From: Cinnamomum chago | Taxonomy: Eukaryota > Streptophyta > Magnoliopsida > Laurales > Lauraceae | DNA: 64,000 bases | Direction: 5' to 3' | Assembly (NCBI GenBank): GCA_038049695.1 | Contig: CP142455.1 | Coordinates: forward strand, 26,883,501 to 26,947,500 | Part shown: positions 45,269 through 57,779 of the stretch, in pieces | Layout: the number at the start of each line of letters is the position of its first letter | Numbering within the stretch: position 1 is the stretch's first letter | Position numbers and translations under genes: made by a program | The notes under the pieces: generated by a model | Databases searched by the model: none | What the model was told of the DNA's origin: nothing | What the model saw: only the letters and a program-made list of their open reading frames with translations

Positions 45269-45647
45269 ATGTCGGGCGAGATCGTAATAATCGTGTCGTT
45301 TTGTTATGGGTGTTCTATTTAAACTTTTGGATGTATTGGCCTTTGTTGGCCTCTTATTTGGGACGTAACAAACTTAACTTACTTTTGGGTTAGCTGTGAA
45401 ACTTTAACTATGATGGGAATGTCATGTTATATTTCCTCTTTCTTATATTATTTCTTGATCTTGATGTGCTCACTCTTGTAATTGAAATATTCATGCTTTG
45501 TCTTGATACGATTTGGTACATGCTTCTGCAAACATGATTGCGTGAGTTAATCCCCGTTCTCATAATCCTCACCGTGGGAACCTGTGGGAAACCGTAACAG
45601 TAAAAATTGCATGTCGTGGGCCTGGGTCTCGGTCTGGGGTCACGACA

Positions 45648-46115
45648 TGAGCCTTTTGATCTTTCTGCTGGTCTGTGCTTCAATCATTTTTTTCACTTCA
45701 AGAACACATTCAAGACTTCATTCTTGTGCTTCATGATGTACACTCATACTCTTTTGGAGAAGCCATCAATGAATGTGACAAAGTAGTGCATACCTCCCAA
45801 AGATGCCACCTTGGTAGGACCCCATACATCCGAATGAACATAGTCTAATGTGCCTTGAGTGCAATGGATCGCAATGCCAAACTTCACTTTTATCTACTTG
45901 CCAAAAACAGAATGTTTACAAAATCCCAACTTGCAGGTCTTTCCACCTTGCAACAAGCCTTGCTTAACCAACCTGCAACGCTCTCTCTCCCCAGCACGCC
46001 CTACACGCATGTGCCACAATCTGGTAGTGTCCGTAACAGTTTCATTGGAACTATTAGTTACTGTTGCTATTCCACCTACAACTGTACTCCCTTACAAGAA
46101 ATACAAATTACCTCT
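45648..46115 (-). pseudogene. C3 integrase, N-terminal core
   Basis: Minus-strand frames give LDYVHSDVWGPTKVASLGG (about 45795-45850), YFVTFIDGFSKRV, and TSRKIKRLMS at the G1 junction. The first catalytic Asp (in SDVWGP) is present. The next about 75 codons, including the second Asp and the Glu, are missing between here and 39058. Confidence 0.85.
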
Positions 46116-46751
46116 TCAGACACCTTTCATCAACACAAGTGCCTCATAAACAACTTTTAGAACTCCACCTTCCATGGTAATCTTGAAGTCTTTGGAGTCT
46201 AAACCACCCAATGAGATGAGGTTCTTCTTCAAATCTAGTACATACCGAACATCTGTCAAAACTTTTATTGCTCCATCATGCATCTTCAAATGGATTTTCC
46301 CTATCCCTTTTTTTTTGCGGGCACTATCATTGCACATAAAAACCATTCCACCATCCAACTCTTGAAAGTTAGAAAACCATTTCCTGTTGGAACACATATG
46401 ATAGGTAAAACCCGAGTCTAAAATCCACTCATCAGAATGACATACCAATGAAGAAACAATCAAATTAAATTCAAAATCATCATCCCCATTATATCCAATG
46501 TTTCCATAAAATTTAACTTTGTCCTTGTTTTTCAACTTTGGACAATCCTTCTTCCAATGCCCCTTTTTGTGACAAAAGGCACGTTCATCTTTTGCAGGTG
46601 GTTTTGATTTTCTTCTCGATTTAGAATGAGATTTACTAGCAGATGTCCTATCATCTGATTTGCCTCTTACTGTCAATGCATCAGACGATGAATCCATGTG
46701 GGCCTGATTGTCATTCTTCCGATATTCATTATTCATCAAAGCAGCAGACAC
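46116..46751 (-). pseudogene. C3 gag C-terminus and protease
   Basis: A 211-residue open stretch starting inside Gag. It contains a basic region (SKSHSKSRRKSKPP), a zinc knuckle AFCHKKGHWKKDC whose first Cys is lost (Arg-Ala instead), and a protease motif WILDSGFTYHMC with the catalytic Asp kept. It ends ISLGGLDSKDFK. The Met start is not the native one, because gag coding continues upstream in 46752-47280. Confidence 0.85.
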
Positions 46752-47280
46752 AACACATATTTAACCTCAATCTTCCTGTTGACCAAAGTGTGAGCAAAAT
46801 TATCATAACTATCGAGAAGCGAATTCAGAAGAAGTGATGCCCCTCATCATCAATTTTCACATCAATGTTCATCAAATCAGCAATAATTTTATTAAAATCA
46901 TCACGATGTTCAGTTATAGAAATACCGCGAAAAAGTTTACTCTTCAAATAGATCCGATTCTCCAAGCTCTGTCATATACTTTTCCTCCAATTTCTGCCAC
47001 AACTCTTTTGCAGAAGTTTCCCACATCATTGAGTATTTATGATCCTTCGCAAGACATAATCTGATGGTACTACATGCTTGACGATTAATCTTCTACCATT
47101 CCTTATCTTCCATATCTGAGGGTTTATCCTCTAGAGTAATTTCTAACTCTTGTTGGCTTAGAACAATATCTCTAACCTCACATTGCCACATACCAAAGTG
47201 TTGGTACCATCAAATTTCTCAACTTCAAATGTTGCATTCGAAATGGTGGTCTTTGTCGATGATGAGTGTGTCGTTTTTTC
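46752..47280 (-). pseudogene. gag: C3 gag N-terminal part
   Basis: Minus-strand frames include EHRDDFNKIIADLMNIDVKI (about 46870), the typical Copia Gag helix, and FEVEKFDGTN at about 47210. Several stops and frameshifts. 47281-48098 is the untranslated leader without recognised coding sequence. Confidence 0.8.
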
Positions 47281-48098
47281 TGTTTGTCAAACTATCAATC
47301 CACTCCGTTCAGATTGTAGATCTCATCGATACGAGTCCGTAGGAAGAAAATAGAGTGCAAATCGAAGTCCGAATGGCCCCAAAAAGTGCAAAACATTTCT
47401 GTCCGTCAATCTGGTCAATGATGTTCATTGACCGTACTGCTGACGTCAGCTGCATTGCTGTAATGGGCTTCCTATTTCACGAGTCAGGCTAAACTGGACC
47501 TAACCTGGACTGCTACTGGTCTTCTCCCTCGATTGGGTTTCTGCTACAGAACCGTGGATGCAGCCTACTACCTCCTCTTCTGGCGATTACACGATGCGGG
47601 GATGCTCCTCTGGCGATGTGTAGCACATGCGACTCCCGACGGAACTTTTTCTCTAGTACAGCAGCAAACACCGAGCGTGACAACACCCTTTTCTTCTCCG
47701 GCAAATAGAATTGGGTACAGAACCCTTCTTCTCCTTCACTTCAGGCGATGTAAAGGCCTCTGCAACAAAGGATCAAAACTCTACTCGATGTCTGGATTCT
47801 CCCTGTTGTCTACAACTTCTCCATTCCGGAATCTCCGACGATCTGCAATAGAGCATGCGGCCCACCTCGATCAAATCAAGATCCTCTAATTGAACCGGCC
47901 AGACGAAGTGTTCCCAATCCTGCTTCTTCTCTTTCCTCAATCAGAACGGGAAAACCAAACGCTAGATCCAAACTGATCTCCTTCTGCAGCAGTGTTCTAC
48001 AGCGAGCTTAGGATTGAACTGACGACTTCTTCTCCGATCAACAATCGTGGCCCACCTTGATCTTATTGATCTTGTCGTTGATCGCATACCACAACAAT

Positions 48099-48110
48099 GC
48101 TCTGATACCA
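48099..48110 (-). other. C3 primer-binding site
   Basis: Minus strand TGGTATCAGAGC, complementary to initiator tRNA-Met; three bases separate it from the LTR at 48114. Confidence 0.88.
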
Positions 48111-48113
48111 ATT

Positions 48114-48383
48114 TGTTGTGATCGTGTGTGGGGAAGCGTGGGATCAACGAGCAAACAAATCAAGCCACACAAAAGGGAACACAAATTTACGTGGTTCGGT
48201 GATTTCACACCGATGTATACCGACAAAACTCGTCTTCTTCTTCTCCACTAAGCAGAGTTTTTCCCACATTTTAGGTTACAACAAAAGGAGATAATATGTA
48301 ATTTTGGATAAATACCAAATTACCTCTCAACTCTAATATAAATGAGTTGGGCATATAAAACGAGCCAAAACCCAAACCCAACA
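48114..48383 (-). mobile_element. C3 5' LTR
   Basis: Plus-strand ends TGTTGTGATCG and ACCCAACA. Adjacent to the primer-binding site, which defines it as the 5' LTR of a reverse element. Confidence 0.85.
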
Positions 48384-49160
48384 ACTGCCTTTAGCTAACT
48401 CAATGTTATTGTCTTGACAACGGGAAGCCAACAACACATCAATAGTGTGGGCCTAGTCACTGGTTGGTAGTTTGAAGTGAAACAATTTCCAAGGAAAGCA
48501 AACTACTATGGCCATGAAAAAGTTGTTCCCAGCAAATTTCGACCAGATCTTTGAGGAACTTCTTGTTCTAATAGAATCCAAAGCAACATGAATAGGAAAG
48601 TAGAATTTGTTTTTGTCCAAAGCATAGCATCTTTTCATTGGAAAGCGAGAAACTCTAGGATACTATCAACATCATCGTAGACCTGATTAGGTAGAGATCT
48701 TGGAATGAGATGACCGATAGTTATTTTGCTCTTGCTATATAACCAATTGAAATTAAACTTAGAATTATAGCTAATTTGAATGCAATGCAACAGAGTTCTG
48801 GATTCAAGCAGGGCCAAGCTTTAATCAATCATCTAAAACGAAATCTTGAATCGTTCAAAAATTAATAATTTGTAGTTTATTCAAAATTTTATTTTTTTTA
48901 TTTCTTGTAGGTTCTTAGATTTTTCTACCACAACACCTTCAAATCATGCCAAGAGAACGTCTTTCCTAGCATTTTAAACCTTGTGACCTTAGAGTCCCAA
49001 AGGAGTTGAATGCTCTAAGCCATATTTTCTTTTCTATGATTATTTATTACTTGTGTCGAAGGTCCTTTAAATATATATATATATATATCTATAGTATTTG
49101 GCATTGGATGGGTTGCTAAGGTTTATTATTTCGATTTATCTCAATCTCCATAACTGATCC
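48384..49160. other. Unassigned region with TA microsatellite
   Basis: AT-rich; two short minus-strand frames (48453-48638, 48635-48817) have no recognised domain. A (TA)n run is at about 49069-49089. Confidence 0.4.
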
Positions 49161-49164
49161 TGAA

Positions 49165-49880
49165 ATTCGTAGAATTAAGCCTTAACACGGGCTAGGGTCC
49201 TTTTAACCAGTATCTTTATTAAATTTCAATACCAATTATTAAACTAGCCAATTAATCTAAATGCAATTAAAAACCAATCAAACACAGAGAAGGAGATGCT
49301 GGACTTATACGCGGAAAACCCTACTTGAAAAAAAAATCACGGTCCTTATCGTCTAGGCCAACAGACAACCAAATACCATAAGAAAGAAAGTTACAAAACT
49401 CACAGTACCCTTCCTAGTTGTAACTAAACTTAAGGACTCCTTGATTTGCCAATGCCTCGTTGTAAACCATCACCGTGCTTGAAACCAACACCTTGAACGC
49501 GTCTTCAAGGCTGATCTACTACGAGAGAGTAGATGGAAAGAACTCTAAAGCTTGAATCTTCAACACTTCAAAATGATGGCTCCGGAGAGGATGATGGATC
49601 TCTCAAGTTAGAGTTTGAGAGAGTTAACTTTTAGGTTGCTAGGGGCAAGAATATATAGGCCAAAAGTTGTGTGAAATAGAGGTAGTTTGGATGGGATTAA
49701 GAATGGCAATTAGGCTCAAAATCAGGAAATGCATATTAAGGTCACACAAGATAACCAACTCATTCGCTGGAGTGAACCTTGACTCTGTCTAGTGAATTCT
49801 CAGTCTCGCTTAAATGACTTAAAGGCTCGCTCAAGCAAGCATTGATTCTGTACCAGGTGCGTTTCTGCGAGACTTCTAAT
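49165..49880 (-). mobile_element. Copia-like LTR fragment S2, relative of S1
   Basis: Aligns with S1 (23705-24440) in the same orientation: shared CTAGG(C/T)CAACAGACAACCA (about 49353), GATTTGCCAATGCCTC, CTACGAGAGAGTAGATG, then TATATA near 49653. Upstream of that, words GCTCGCTCAAGC (about 49830) are degraded versions of the S1 CGCTCGAGCG cluster. Boundaries uncertain. Confidence 0.6.
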
Positions 49881-50026
49881 TTTCTTCAAATTGTGTTGAT
49901 CATCACCTGAGGATCTGAAGTGGGAGAGGGACCTGGAACGTAGAATCTAGAAAATTACTATTCCTTAATTCATAGATATGATGATTAACTAATTAACATT
50001 ATCTAAAGATAAAAGTCCATCAAAAT

Positions 50027-50085
50027 GTACATACATACATATATATACATACATACATACGTACATATATATACATACATATTTG
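50027..50085. repeat. ACAT/AT microsatellite
   Basis: Mixed (ACAT)n and (AT)n tract of about 58 bp. Confidence 0.8.
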
Positions 50086-50089
50086 GGAG

Positions 50090-50250
50090 ATGCTCCTATG
50101 AGAGATATGGGAGATATGAGCGGGGCCCTAACATTTAAGTTGTTGGCACCTATGAGAGATATCACTCACCTTATATGAGAGATATGGGTGGAGGCCCTAA
50201 CATTTAAGTTGTCGACATTGGGGATATCTGTCATAGGAGCATCTATATAT
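50090..50250. mobile_element. Small MITE-like inverted repeat
   Basis: Ends are inverted copies of AGATGCTCCTATGAGAGATAT (left about 50094) with one or two mismatches (right end about 50243). Inside, the segment GAGAGATATGGG...GGCCCTAACATTTAAGTTGT occurs twice. The element abuts AT microsatellites, so a target duplication cannot be decided. Confidence 0.55.
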
Positions 50251-50871
50251 ATATATATATGCTCTTTCAAGTGGTCCGCTAGATTCGATAAGACCAAATT
50301 GCGCATCTTTATTCTTCTATTCACTTTTATTAATTCGTGTTCAACTAGACTGAACATCTCTTTCATGCAACTAGCTTGATTCAACTCTTACCAATTCTTA
50401 CTGATCTATTTATGATGCGTTGTGACTTTCTGCCAAGTGATCCTAAAGAATTTAGGGACAATGCATTCCTTTGACCTAGAGGGTAGATCATCAACCTAAT
50501 AACCAAAATGAGGCTGCAAATAATGTTGAGATAAAAAGTAATTAGATGAGACTTTCTACATGCTTGAACTACAAAGAAATCATATTAGAATCCCATATTG
50601 TATACATTCCCAAGGAGTAAAAGTCACCAAATTAAGTTGGCCCGGATGAATTAACTCGAGTTTAGTTTAGGGTGCAATAACTCAGTTTCAGCTAGTTTTG
50701 GGTAGTCTTGAGGTCGGTGTTGGACGTGATTTTTTCCCTATAGTTCAATTTGTAGTTGGAGTTTCTTGCAGTAATTTTTTTGGTACCCTAGTCACGGGGG
50801 TTGAGACCCAATAGAGCTCACATATGTGGGAAGAGGTCGTCCACACACATGGAAAAGAGAGAACAATATAC
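50251..50871. other. Unassigned region
   Basis: No recognised coding or repeat feature. Its last five bases, TATAC (50867-50871), are the left target duplication of solo LTR D. Confidence 0.45.
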
Positions 50872-51163
50872 TGTTACACACCGACCCAAACTAATCATGA
50901 TTAAGGCCAATTAATTAGGATTAATGCTAGTTAAGCATGAATAATTGGATTAATGAAGATTAATGACAAAGAGAGAGACAAATTAGTCTCAAATGATGCA
51001 TTAAGCATAATGGAATGAAATTGAGTTGGATAAAATGAGTTTAGACTCAAACAAGGTAAGCTAAGGACTTTTTCGTAAATACGGGTTTTCACGTATTTCA
51101 TCAAATACGAAAATTCTTGATACCAACGTGTGTATCTCGAATTGTGAGAACCCGACCCCTAAT

Positions 51164-52950
51164 TGTTAGGGATTTTGTATTTGCAATTTGATGGATGCAT
51201 TTGCACTTTAGCATCATTTGATTAACACACACTTGCATGGTTTTAGAAAACCTTGAAATCTAGTTTTATACATGCATAGTTTTTAAGTTTTGGAAAAGTA
51301 TTTGTTTTATGCATGTTTTGGTTCTAAACTTGGATGCATTGGTTTTAGAACCCAAACTCTTTTGAAAACCTATTTCCATGTGCATTATATTTGGAAAATC
51401 ATGTTGAGAATTTAGGTTTGAGCCTTGCATACATTCTTTATGAAAAGAATCATTTGTGTATGCAATTTCATTTGAAAAGAGTTTTATTCAATCAAGCTAG
51501 CCTTTGGTTTTAAACTTTTGAATCATTTTAGGCTTTGTGTTTTTCATGTTTTTAAACATCTTAGAATGTCTTAAAACATGTTATTTAAGCTTGATTTAGT
51601 GGCCCAAAGATCCCTCAAAGAAATACTTTGAAATGGAAAAAAGTTGGATTTTTGGCCCCAGGGACTCGCCCGGCAGTGTCGCCGGTCGACCGAGACCTGT
51701 GTCTCGGTCGACCGAGGACACTGTAGGGCGACTGTGCAGTTTCTGAACTGCAAGCTGCCAACGGTCATTTTTATGACCGATGTGCTTTCTCAGTCGACCG
51801 AGACCCCTTTGCCGGTCGACCGAGAACTAGCCGTTGGCAACTTTTTGGCTATAAAGTCCATTCATTTCCAACCTTTTTCAATGCTTGACACATGAACTTT
51901 TGAGAGCATTTTGGAGCCAAAGAAAGGGGAAGAAGTTGGAAAGGCTAGAGGGCTATTTGGAAATCAAACTCATGAGTTTTTAAAAGGTACACCTTTATAG
52001 TTATTTTGATTTCCATTCAAATGAAATCCATGCATGTTCAAATCCTTTGTATTTTCATTTATGCATGATTTCAAGCCCTTAAAGAGTTGTTTAGCAAACT
52101 CAATATCCTTCTTGGTAAATTAGATTGGTTTGCAAACTCTCTTGTCCTAATCACATGTGTTCTTAGTCTTTATCATTCATACAACTTGTTTGTCTCATTT
52201 CTTCAAAGTTGTTTGAAACTTTTATGTGATTAGTTTTCTCTTCAATCGCCATTTTATAAGCTTTGATTTTAAAATGCATCATGCATTCATTTAAGAGCTT
52301 CCTTGTTGAAATTGATTGAAGAAACACACTCATACACTTGTGCACACACTTTAGCTTAATTGAGTGTATGTTTGTAATTTGTTTTAAACTTTCATATTAG
52401 CCTATTCAAGAGGCAATTTCATTTGAGCTTAAATTGTATCTCTTGGAGTGTTCTTTTGTGAAGACACCTTCTTTGAGAAATCTCTCATTTGTAAAGGTTA
52501 TTGCTTAGCCTAAGAAAAGCATCTTGTAAGGTTATTGCTTAGCCTAAGAAAAGCAACTTGTAAGGTTATTGCTTAGCCTAAGAAAAGCATTTTGTAAATG
52601 TTATTGCTTAGCCTAGAAAAGTACATTGAGAGGTTGTTGTTTAGCCTAGAAAAACATCATTGTAAGGGTTATTGCTTAGCCTAGTAAAAAGCATACATAG
52701 TGGAAATCCGGTGAGGTGTTGGAAGCACAAGCCGGTAGTGGATGTAGGCACGTTGGCCGAACCACTATAAAGATTGTGTTGTGGTGATTGCTATGTGGTG
52801 ATTGTTTTTGTATTAGCTTCCGCATATTGTATGTTTAATCATCACATGTGACTAGTTAGTTTTAAGAAGTTAAAATTGGTCTTAATTGGTCACAATTGTA
52901 GCTCACCCTATTCACCCCCCCCTCTAGGGTTAGGATCCCAAGGACTTTCA
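51164..52950 (+). mobile_element. Innermost Copia-type solo LTR I
   Basis: Starts TGTTAGGGATTTTG, ends CCCAAGGACTTTCA, with CTAAT at 51159-51163 and 52951-52955. 1787 bp, same family as F1. CGGTCGACCG words in the 51680-51830 block; hairpin with arms around ACGGTCAT and ATGACCG; TATA near 51850. It inserted only 21 bp inside the start of LTR B. Confidence 0.92.
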
Positions 52951-54634
52951 CTAATCTCTTGGATTAGTGTTGTTTTATTTGTGGATTAGTTTCTCTTAGT
53001 GGGATTAGTATTTGTTGGGTTGAGTTTGTGAGCTAGAATGGTTTTTCTTCTAGTTTTGGGCTTTTGAGTGCTTTGGTAGCTTGTGGGGCCCTTTGGGGGT
53101 TCCCTTTTCGGCTTTGCATTTACTTGTGAGATTTTCTCGATTTTTTTTGTATTGTATTTTTGGCCCGTTGCATTCATCTTGAGGAATCCTACAACTTTCA
53201 TATTGATTCCGTATCCATTTGAGAACCCGAAACCCGATTTCTTGGCCTTGAGGGCAAAACAGTCTTTCTACACTAAATCTGTACCCAAAACTCGATATTC
53301 CCGAAACCCGCGAAACATATACTTTTTGGAAACTAGATATTTCGACGATCATTTCTTCCTTCTTCGTCGAATTCATCCGAGGTCCCGAGAGAGATGATTT
53401 CAGCCACCCAAGTTCTTTAAGTTGTGGGACCCAAACCTCCTTGCTTATAAGAGGAACCCATCTCCTTCCTTTTCCATCTTCATTTTCCAGCCCAAACCAG
53501 CAACCTAGGGTTTTCCCTTGTGTTCTCTTCTCCTTCTTGCTTCTTCATCTCCAAGCCACACCAAGAGTTCATCAATCAAGAAATGGAGACCACCTTCTTC
53601 TTCCTCATCTTGCAAGCTTTCCATTGATACCATTTGTGAAGAGAACCCTCCATCACAAGACTTCCTTTGAGCTTACCTTGTCCATTAGAGGACCTTGCAA
53701 GTAAGTGTTCTTCTTCATCTTCTAGATATGTGTTCTTCTAGCCTTAGAGAAGCTCCACCTTGATTATTGAGAAGTTTCCTTGTCATTTCATGGTTTAACC
53801 CATTTTAGGGCTTTTTTTGGGGGTTTTTGTAGAGATTGTTGATCTTGAGCTTGAGAGGTGATTAGAGGCTTGATTTGCTAGCTTGGGACCCAAGGCAAGT
53901 GGATGAATGGATGGTTTGAATGTTATCAAAGTTTTATTACTTGTCCTTGATCATTGGATACATGTTTTCACATACGCTTCTTGCCACATATATATATTGA
54001 TTTCGAAATTTGCATATCAATGGTTGTTTCTCCCTTGTTAATTTCTTGGAAAGATATGCTTTCAAATTGTCAAAGTTGCTCATATGGTCTTGAAATGAAT
54101 GGGGTTGGTTTCCCCACCCATGTTATGTTTACTAGCTTGTATGGATTTGAAATAGAAGCTCATTTAAAGAGTTTGGCCAACTAATCCATTGTTTTGGAAA
54201 CGGGATCAATGGTTTTTAATTACCCCTTGATTATGGCAAATGGACCCTTGTATACAATGGAGATTCTTCCCTTTTAGTTTGGTTTTAAGTGAGAAGAAAG
54301 GAGATGTTTAGTTTTACTTTTTCATTGGAGTTTTCATGAGGAATGTGGTTGGCTAAGTCATTTAATGTTTTGTAAACATGTTGGTTTAGCATATATTGTC
54401 CTTTGGTTATATCCTATATGAATGCTTGTGAAATGGTTTCCTTCTTTCTTGGTATGGATGGGATGTGGAGGAATGAAGTGATGAATGATCACAAGTTGGG
54501 TTTTTGGAGAAGTGTAAATAGTTGCATTGAAGGAGCTTTTAGCTCAATTATGTGGTAAAGATTAAGTGGAAGTGAGGAGAATGGTTTTAAGGAGGAGAAA
54601 TGGCTAAAAATCTGATTACAGTGGGTGTTCCCGC

Positions 54635-54945
54635 ACCTGGCGGTCAGCCTGCGGTCATCTAGCGGCTAGCCGCCTGGTGACTGGCGGCTAACCGCCAGCT
54701 AGCCGAAATATCACGGTGGCTTTTTCAGAGAGCACACTTCTTCTCCTCAAAACTCAGTCAGCTCCACGATTGGCCAGCGGCTAACCGCCGAACACATCGG
54801 CGGCTAACCGCCATCTAACCGCACTTGGCGGTCAGCTTTCCAGTAAGCTGCATTTCTGCAACCCAGCCGCGGTCAACTGTGCGGTCAGCCAGCGGCTAGC
54901 CGCCTGCCCCAGCGGTGGCTAACCGCCAGGTAACCGAAATTCCCC
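54635..54945. repeat. GGCTAGCC / GGCTAACC word cluster in LTR B
   Basis: At least ten GCGGCTA(G/A)CCGC-type words in about 310 bp, including perfect GCGGCTAGCCGC at 54662-54673. It contrasts with the GGTCGACC words in homologous LTR A. Confidence 0.8.
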
Positions 54946-55489
54946 AGATTTCGAAAAGCTCGAGCGTTGAGCTTTGTCGATCAAAGGAGATTCACTAAGC
55001 ATTGTATGAGGCCATTCGAGAAAGAAACCATATCACAAGGATGTCATTCGAAGTTTTGAAAAGTGTAAAAGTGCATAAGGAGCCCGGAATGTCTTCAAAC
55101 TCAAGGAGTACCAAGTCATTTCAATAATCGACATACGGGACCCCTACTCACTTATATAGATCTTGAAATCAATATTTTCCCGAAATGGTTATAGTTCATT
55201 GTTTCACCTCTTTTCCCGAGATTTGCATTACATGACTTGTTTTCCCGAAAGCATTGGAGTTACTCTAGTAACAGTTACTTGTCCCGAAGTGCATTGCACC
55301 ATATGATATGTTAGTGTGCCCTTGAGCACCCCCGTCTTGCCCGTTTGATTATGTATTTATACTTGATTTACTTGCATTGTCTTGATTGGATTTGACCTAT
55401 GAGTCGGCACCACTAAGCTTGGATAACCTTGTTGGTCTGATCCACCGACTTGGAGATCCCCCTCTTGTCCCGCCAGCTGCAGCTTGGAT

Positions 55490-55749
55490 CCCGCTACCCG
55501 GTTATTACCGTGGTCCCATCCCGATACCCGGTTATTACCGTGGTCTTGTCCCGATACCGCAGATTGCTACTGTGGTCCCCGATGCCCGGCTCGCTACCGT
55601 GGTCCCGTATAGTATATGTATATGCATTCATGAGATCCCCTGTTTCTCCTCACCTCGAGTGACTGAGATCAGGGCCTAGTATATGTATATGTATTGATAT
55701 GAGATCCCCTGTTTCTCCTCACCTCGAGTGACTGAGATCAGGGCCTAGT
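55490..55749. repeat. Minisatellite and 69-bp duplication in LTR B
   Basis: Four units of about 30 bp (CCCGGTTATTACCGTGGTC type) at about 55497-55612, then a 69-bp direct duplication with GAGATCCCCTGTTTCTCC at 55632 and 55701. Copy A has two or three of the 30-bp units at about 405-480 (reverse). Confidence 0.75.
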
Positions 55750-57779
55750 TATTGCTCTATCGCTTTAGTGATAGAGGACTTAGCTTCTTGTGGTTGCCAT
55801 CTTGCCAGTTTCCGATTCCTTGGATACCCGACATGTTTTATATTGCTTTTATGTTTTCTGATAAATGATTCGTTTCCTTTATGAAAGTTGTTATTTAAAC
55901 AAGTGTTAATATTCTCCAATGTAAATTCAGTTATTATTATATTGCCTTCTGTTCTTTGTACCCGCACATGTTTTAAATAAATGCCGGTTGGGCGAATACC
56001 CATGCTCTTACATATGTTTCACACGATCAATGATTTTACTTGATTTGTACGATTGCCCATGTTTTAAATGGATACCCGTATTATTAAATATCCGTGCTTT
56101 GCTTTAAACGACACGCGTTTGCTAGATTCCTATGTTTATACCTGTTTCAAATGATTACCCGAGTTATTTAATATCCATGCTCCGAAATATGTTTCAAATG
56201 ACACTTGTTTTGCCAGAACACTATGTTTATACCGGTTTCACATGAATATCCGATTTGCTAAATATCCCTGCCTTGAAATATGTTTTAAATGAACCTTAGT
56301 TCGCCAGATTTCTTGGTTACACAGTTGTTTTAAATGAACGTTTGTTTGTCAAACTTCTATACTTACACATGTTTTAGACGAACACCCGATTGTCAAATAT
56401 CTATGCTTTTATAGATGATGTAAATGAACATATGCTTTATTAGATTTTCATGTTTTAACCATGTTTGAAAAGAATACATGTTTTGTCCGAGATTCATGAG
56501 TTTTCACCCGTTTAATTATATACGGCATTTTGAGCAAATAGCATGATTTATCATTTGTATTATTATTCGCTATATTGTGATCTTTTCATCCACCTGCCAG
56601 ACCGTCGTATCTAACCCACTACTTTTGGTACTCAGGTTCAGATTTCTTCGTCCCGAGTTGAGTGCTTGAGTTGGCAGTGGAGCCATGTTTTGCAGGTTGT
56701 TTTGTCGGCTATGTCATGTAGACATTGAGCTTGACATCGGAGCTACGTCACATTTGGGTAGTAGTTTATAGCTTATTGTTGTAGGGCTTTTATTAGCCTT
56801 TTCTGGGATTCTTAATTAATGTACATTGATAATTGTAACTTGAACATATTTGGGAATGTAATATCCTGTTACTGTCAGCTCTGTAATTTATTGTGATGGT
56901 TACTCCAGTCTGATATGATTCTTGATATAATAGCTTTGTGCTAAAGGTTGAGTGCGACGCGGAATCCGATGGCCACGGACTTCGGGTCGCAACGCCACAA
57001 ATGCTTCCGCAAAATATTCAGAATGTGTTGTCTTCACACACGCGGATCCTGGGAGAAGTAAAATATATTTATGCTTAATCCCATTTCCCGCCCCCGAGGT
57101 TTCGGTTCGGGGGCGTGACACGAATAGTACGATAACTTTCATAATAGACGCGACTCTATTCGACCTCAAATGGATCAAATGAGGCTTCATTTGACTCGAA
57201 ATGTAATTTGACTTATTAAGAGGGGGTTTTAGTATGAGGAGGCCTTATATTAGAATGAAATGAGTCATTCTCTCATTTCACTCAAGCAAACCCTAGACAC
57301 CATTTTCTTCTCCCTTTCTCTTCCATTCCTCTTCATCAGGGGTGAGATTAGGAGTGGTTTGAGTGGCTTTGAGGGAGAAGGCTCCATCTTCATCTTCTTC
57401 CTCAAGTCCTTTCTCCATTTTTGAAGTGTTGAAGCTTGAAAGTGAGCTTAAGACCTCTTTGCTTGGAACTACAAGTAAGTAGTTGGCATTCTCTTAGGAT
57501 TTCCACGTTCCATTGGTTGTTTTGTAGAGATTTCTAGCACTAATAGCTTATAAATTTGTGTATTTTCATGTTTTCATGGGATTAGGGTTTGAGTTTTGGG
57601 GAAGATTTGTGTCAAGCCAAACTAAGGAAAGAGGGCTTTTGTTACTAACCTTCAAAGGAGGCAAGTATAAACATCTACTTGTGATTTTGTGTGTTATCGA
57701 GATCTTTAGAGTTTAAGGGATTCAATGTACAGAAATTAGCTTCAGAAATCTGAAGCTCTGGAATTCATCCTGGGTGTAT

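Larger units (their letters stand above)
39059..45647 (+). mobile_element. 5'-truncated Gypsy element G1
   Basis: Starts within pol just upstream of RT, continues through RT, RNase H and integrase to about 42673, then a 2.9-kb LTR (42729-45647). 5' LTR, gag and protease are absent. The left junction is in C3 integrase with short shared bases (GAGA/GAA). The RT-integrase order identifies Ty3/gypsy; the C-terminal region after the integrase resembles Tekay/Del-type chromoviruses. A hAT element interrupts it. Confidence 0.87.
42729..45647 (+). mobile_element. G1 3' LTR
   Basis: Starts TGTTAGACCCCGGCCC after a polypurine tract (AAGGGGTGGAGGA) and ends GGGGTCACGACA. Contains a leader with GAGACCATCTTCTTCTTCC (about 43367), a donor-like GTAAG at 43481, a CTCGAG word cluster (44095-44330), an acceptor-like GCCCAG ending at 45176, and a short acidic frame 45179-45268. 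Related at lower identity to LTR copies A and B. Confidence 0.82.
29671..48383 (-). mobile_element. Old reverse-strand Copia element C3, split by E2 and G1
   Basis: 3' LTR 29671-29949, 5' LTR 48114-48383 and primer-binding site 48099-48110, all on the minus strand. The order along the minus strand is gag, protease, integrase, RT, RNase H, the Copia order. The two LTRs differ at many positions and no target duplication is evident, so the insertion is old. E2 lies inside RT (TSD AAATG). G1 lies inside integrase, where about 75 codons of C3 are missing. All ORFs are broken. Confidence 0.88.
51143..57120 (+). mobile_element. Middle Gypsy-type solo LTR B (split by LTR I)
   Basis: Starts TGTGAGAACCCGACCCC and ends GGGGGCGTGACA, flanked by CGAAT at 51138-51142 and 57121-57125. 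Without insert I it is about 4.19 kb. It is homologous to copy A (opposite strand). Contents: TATA-like CTTATAAG at about 53444, leader with ATGGAGACCACC (53582), donor GTAAGTG at 53701, GC-rich palindrome cluster, about 30-bp minisatellite (55490-55615), 69-bp direct duplication (55632-55749) and acceptor TTTGGTACTCAG ending 56635. Confidence 0.9.

Noticed and set aside
29666-48388. Target-site duplication for C3
   Set aside because: AATGG on the left and ACTGC on the right do not match; LTR divergence suggests it has decayed.
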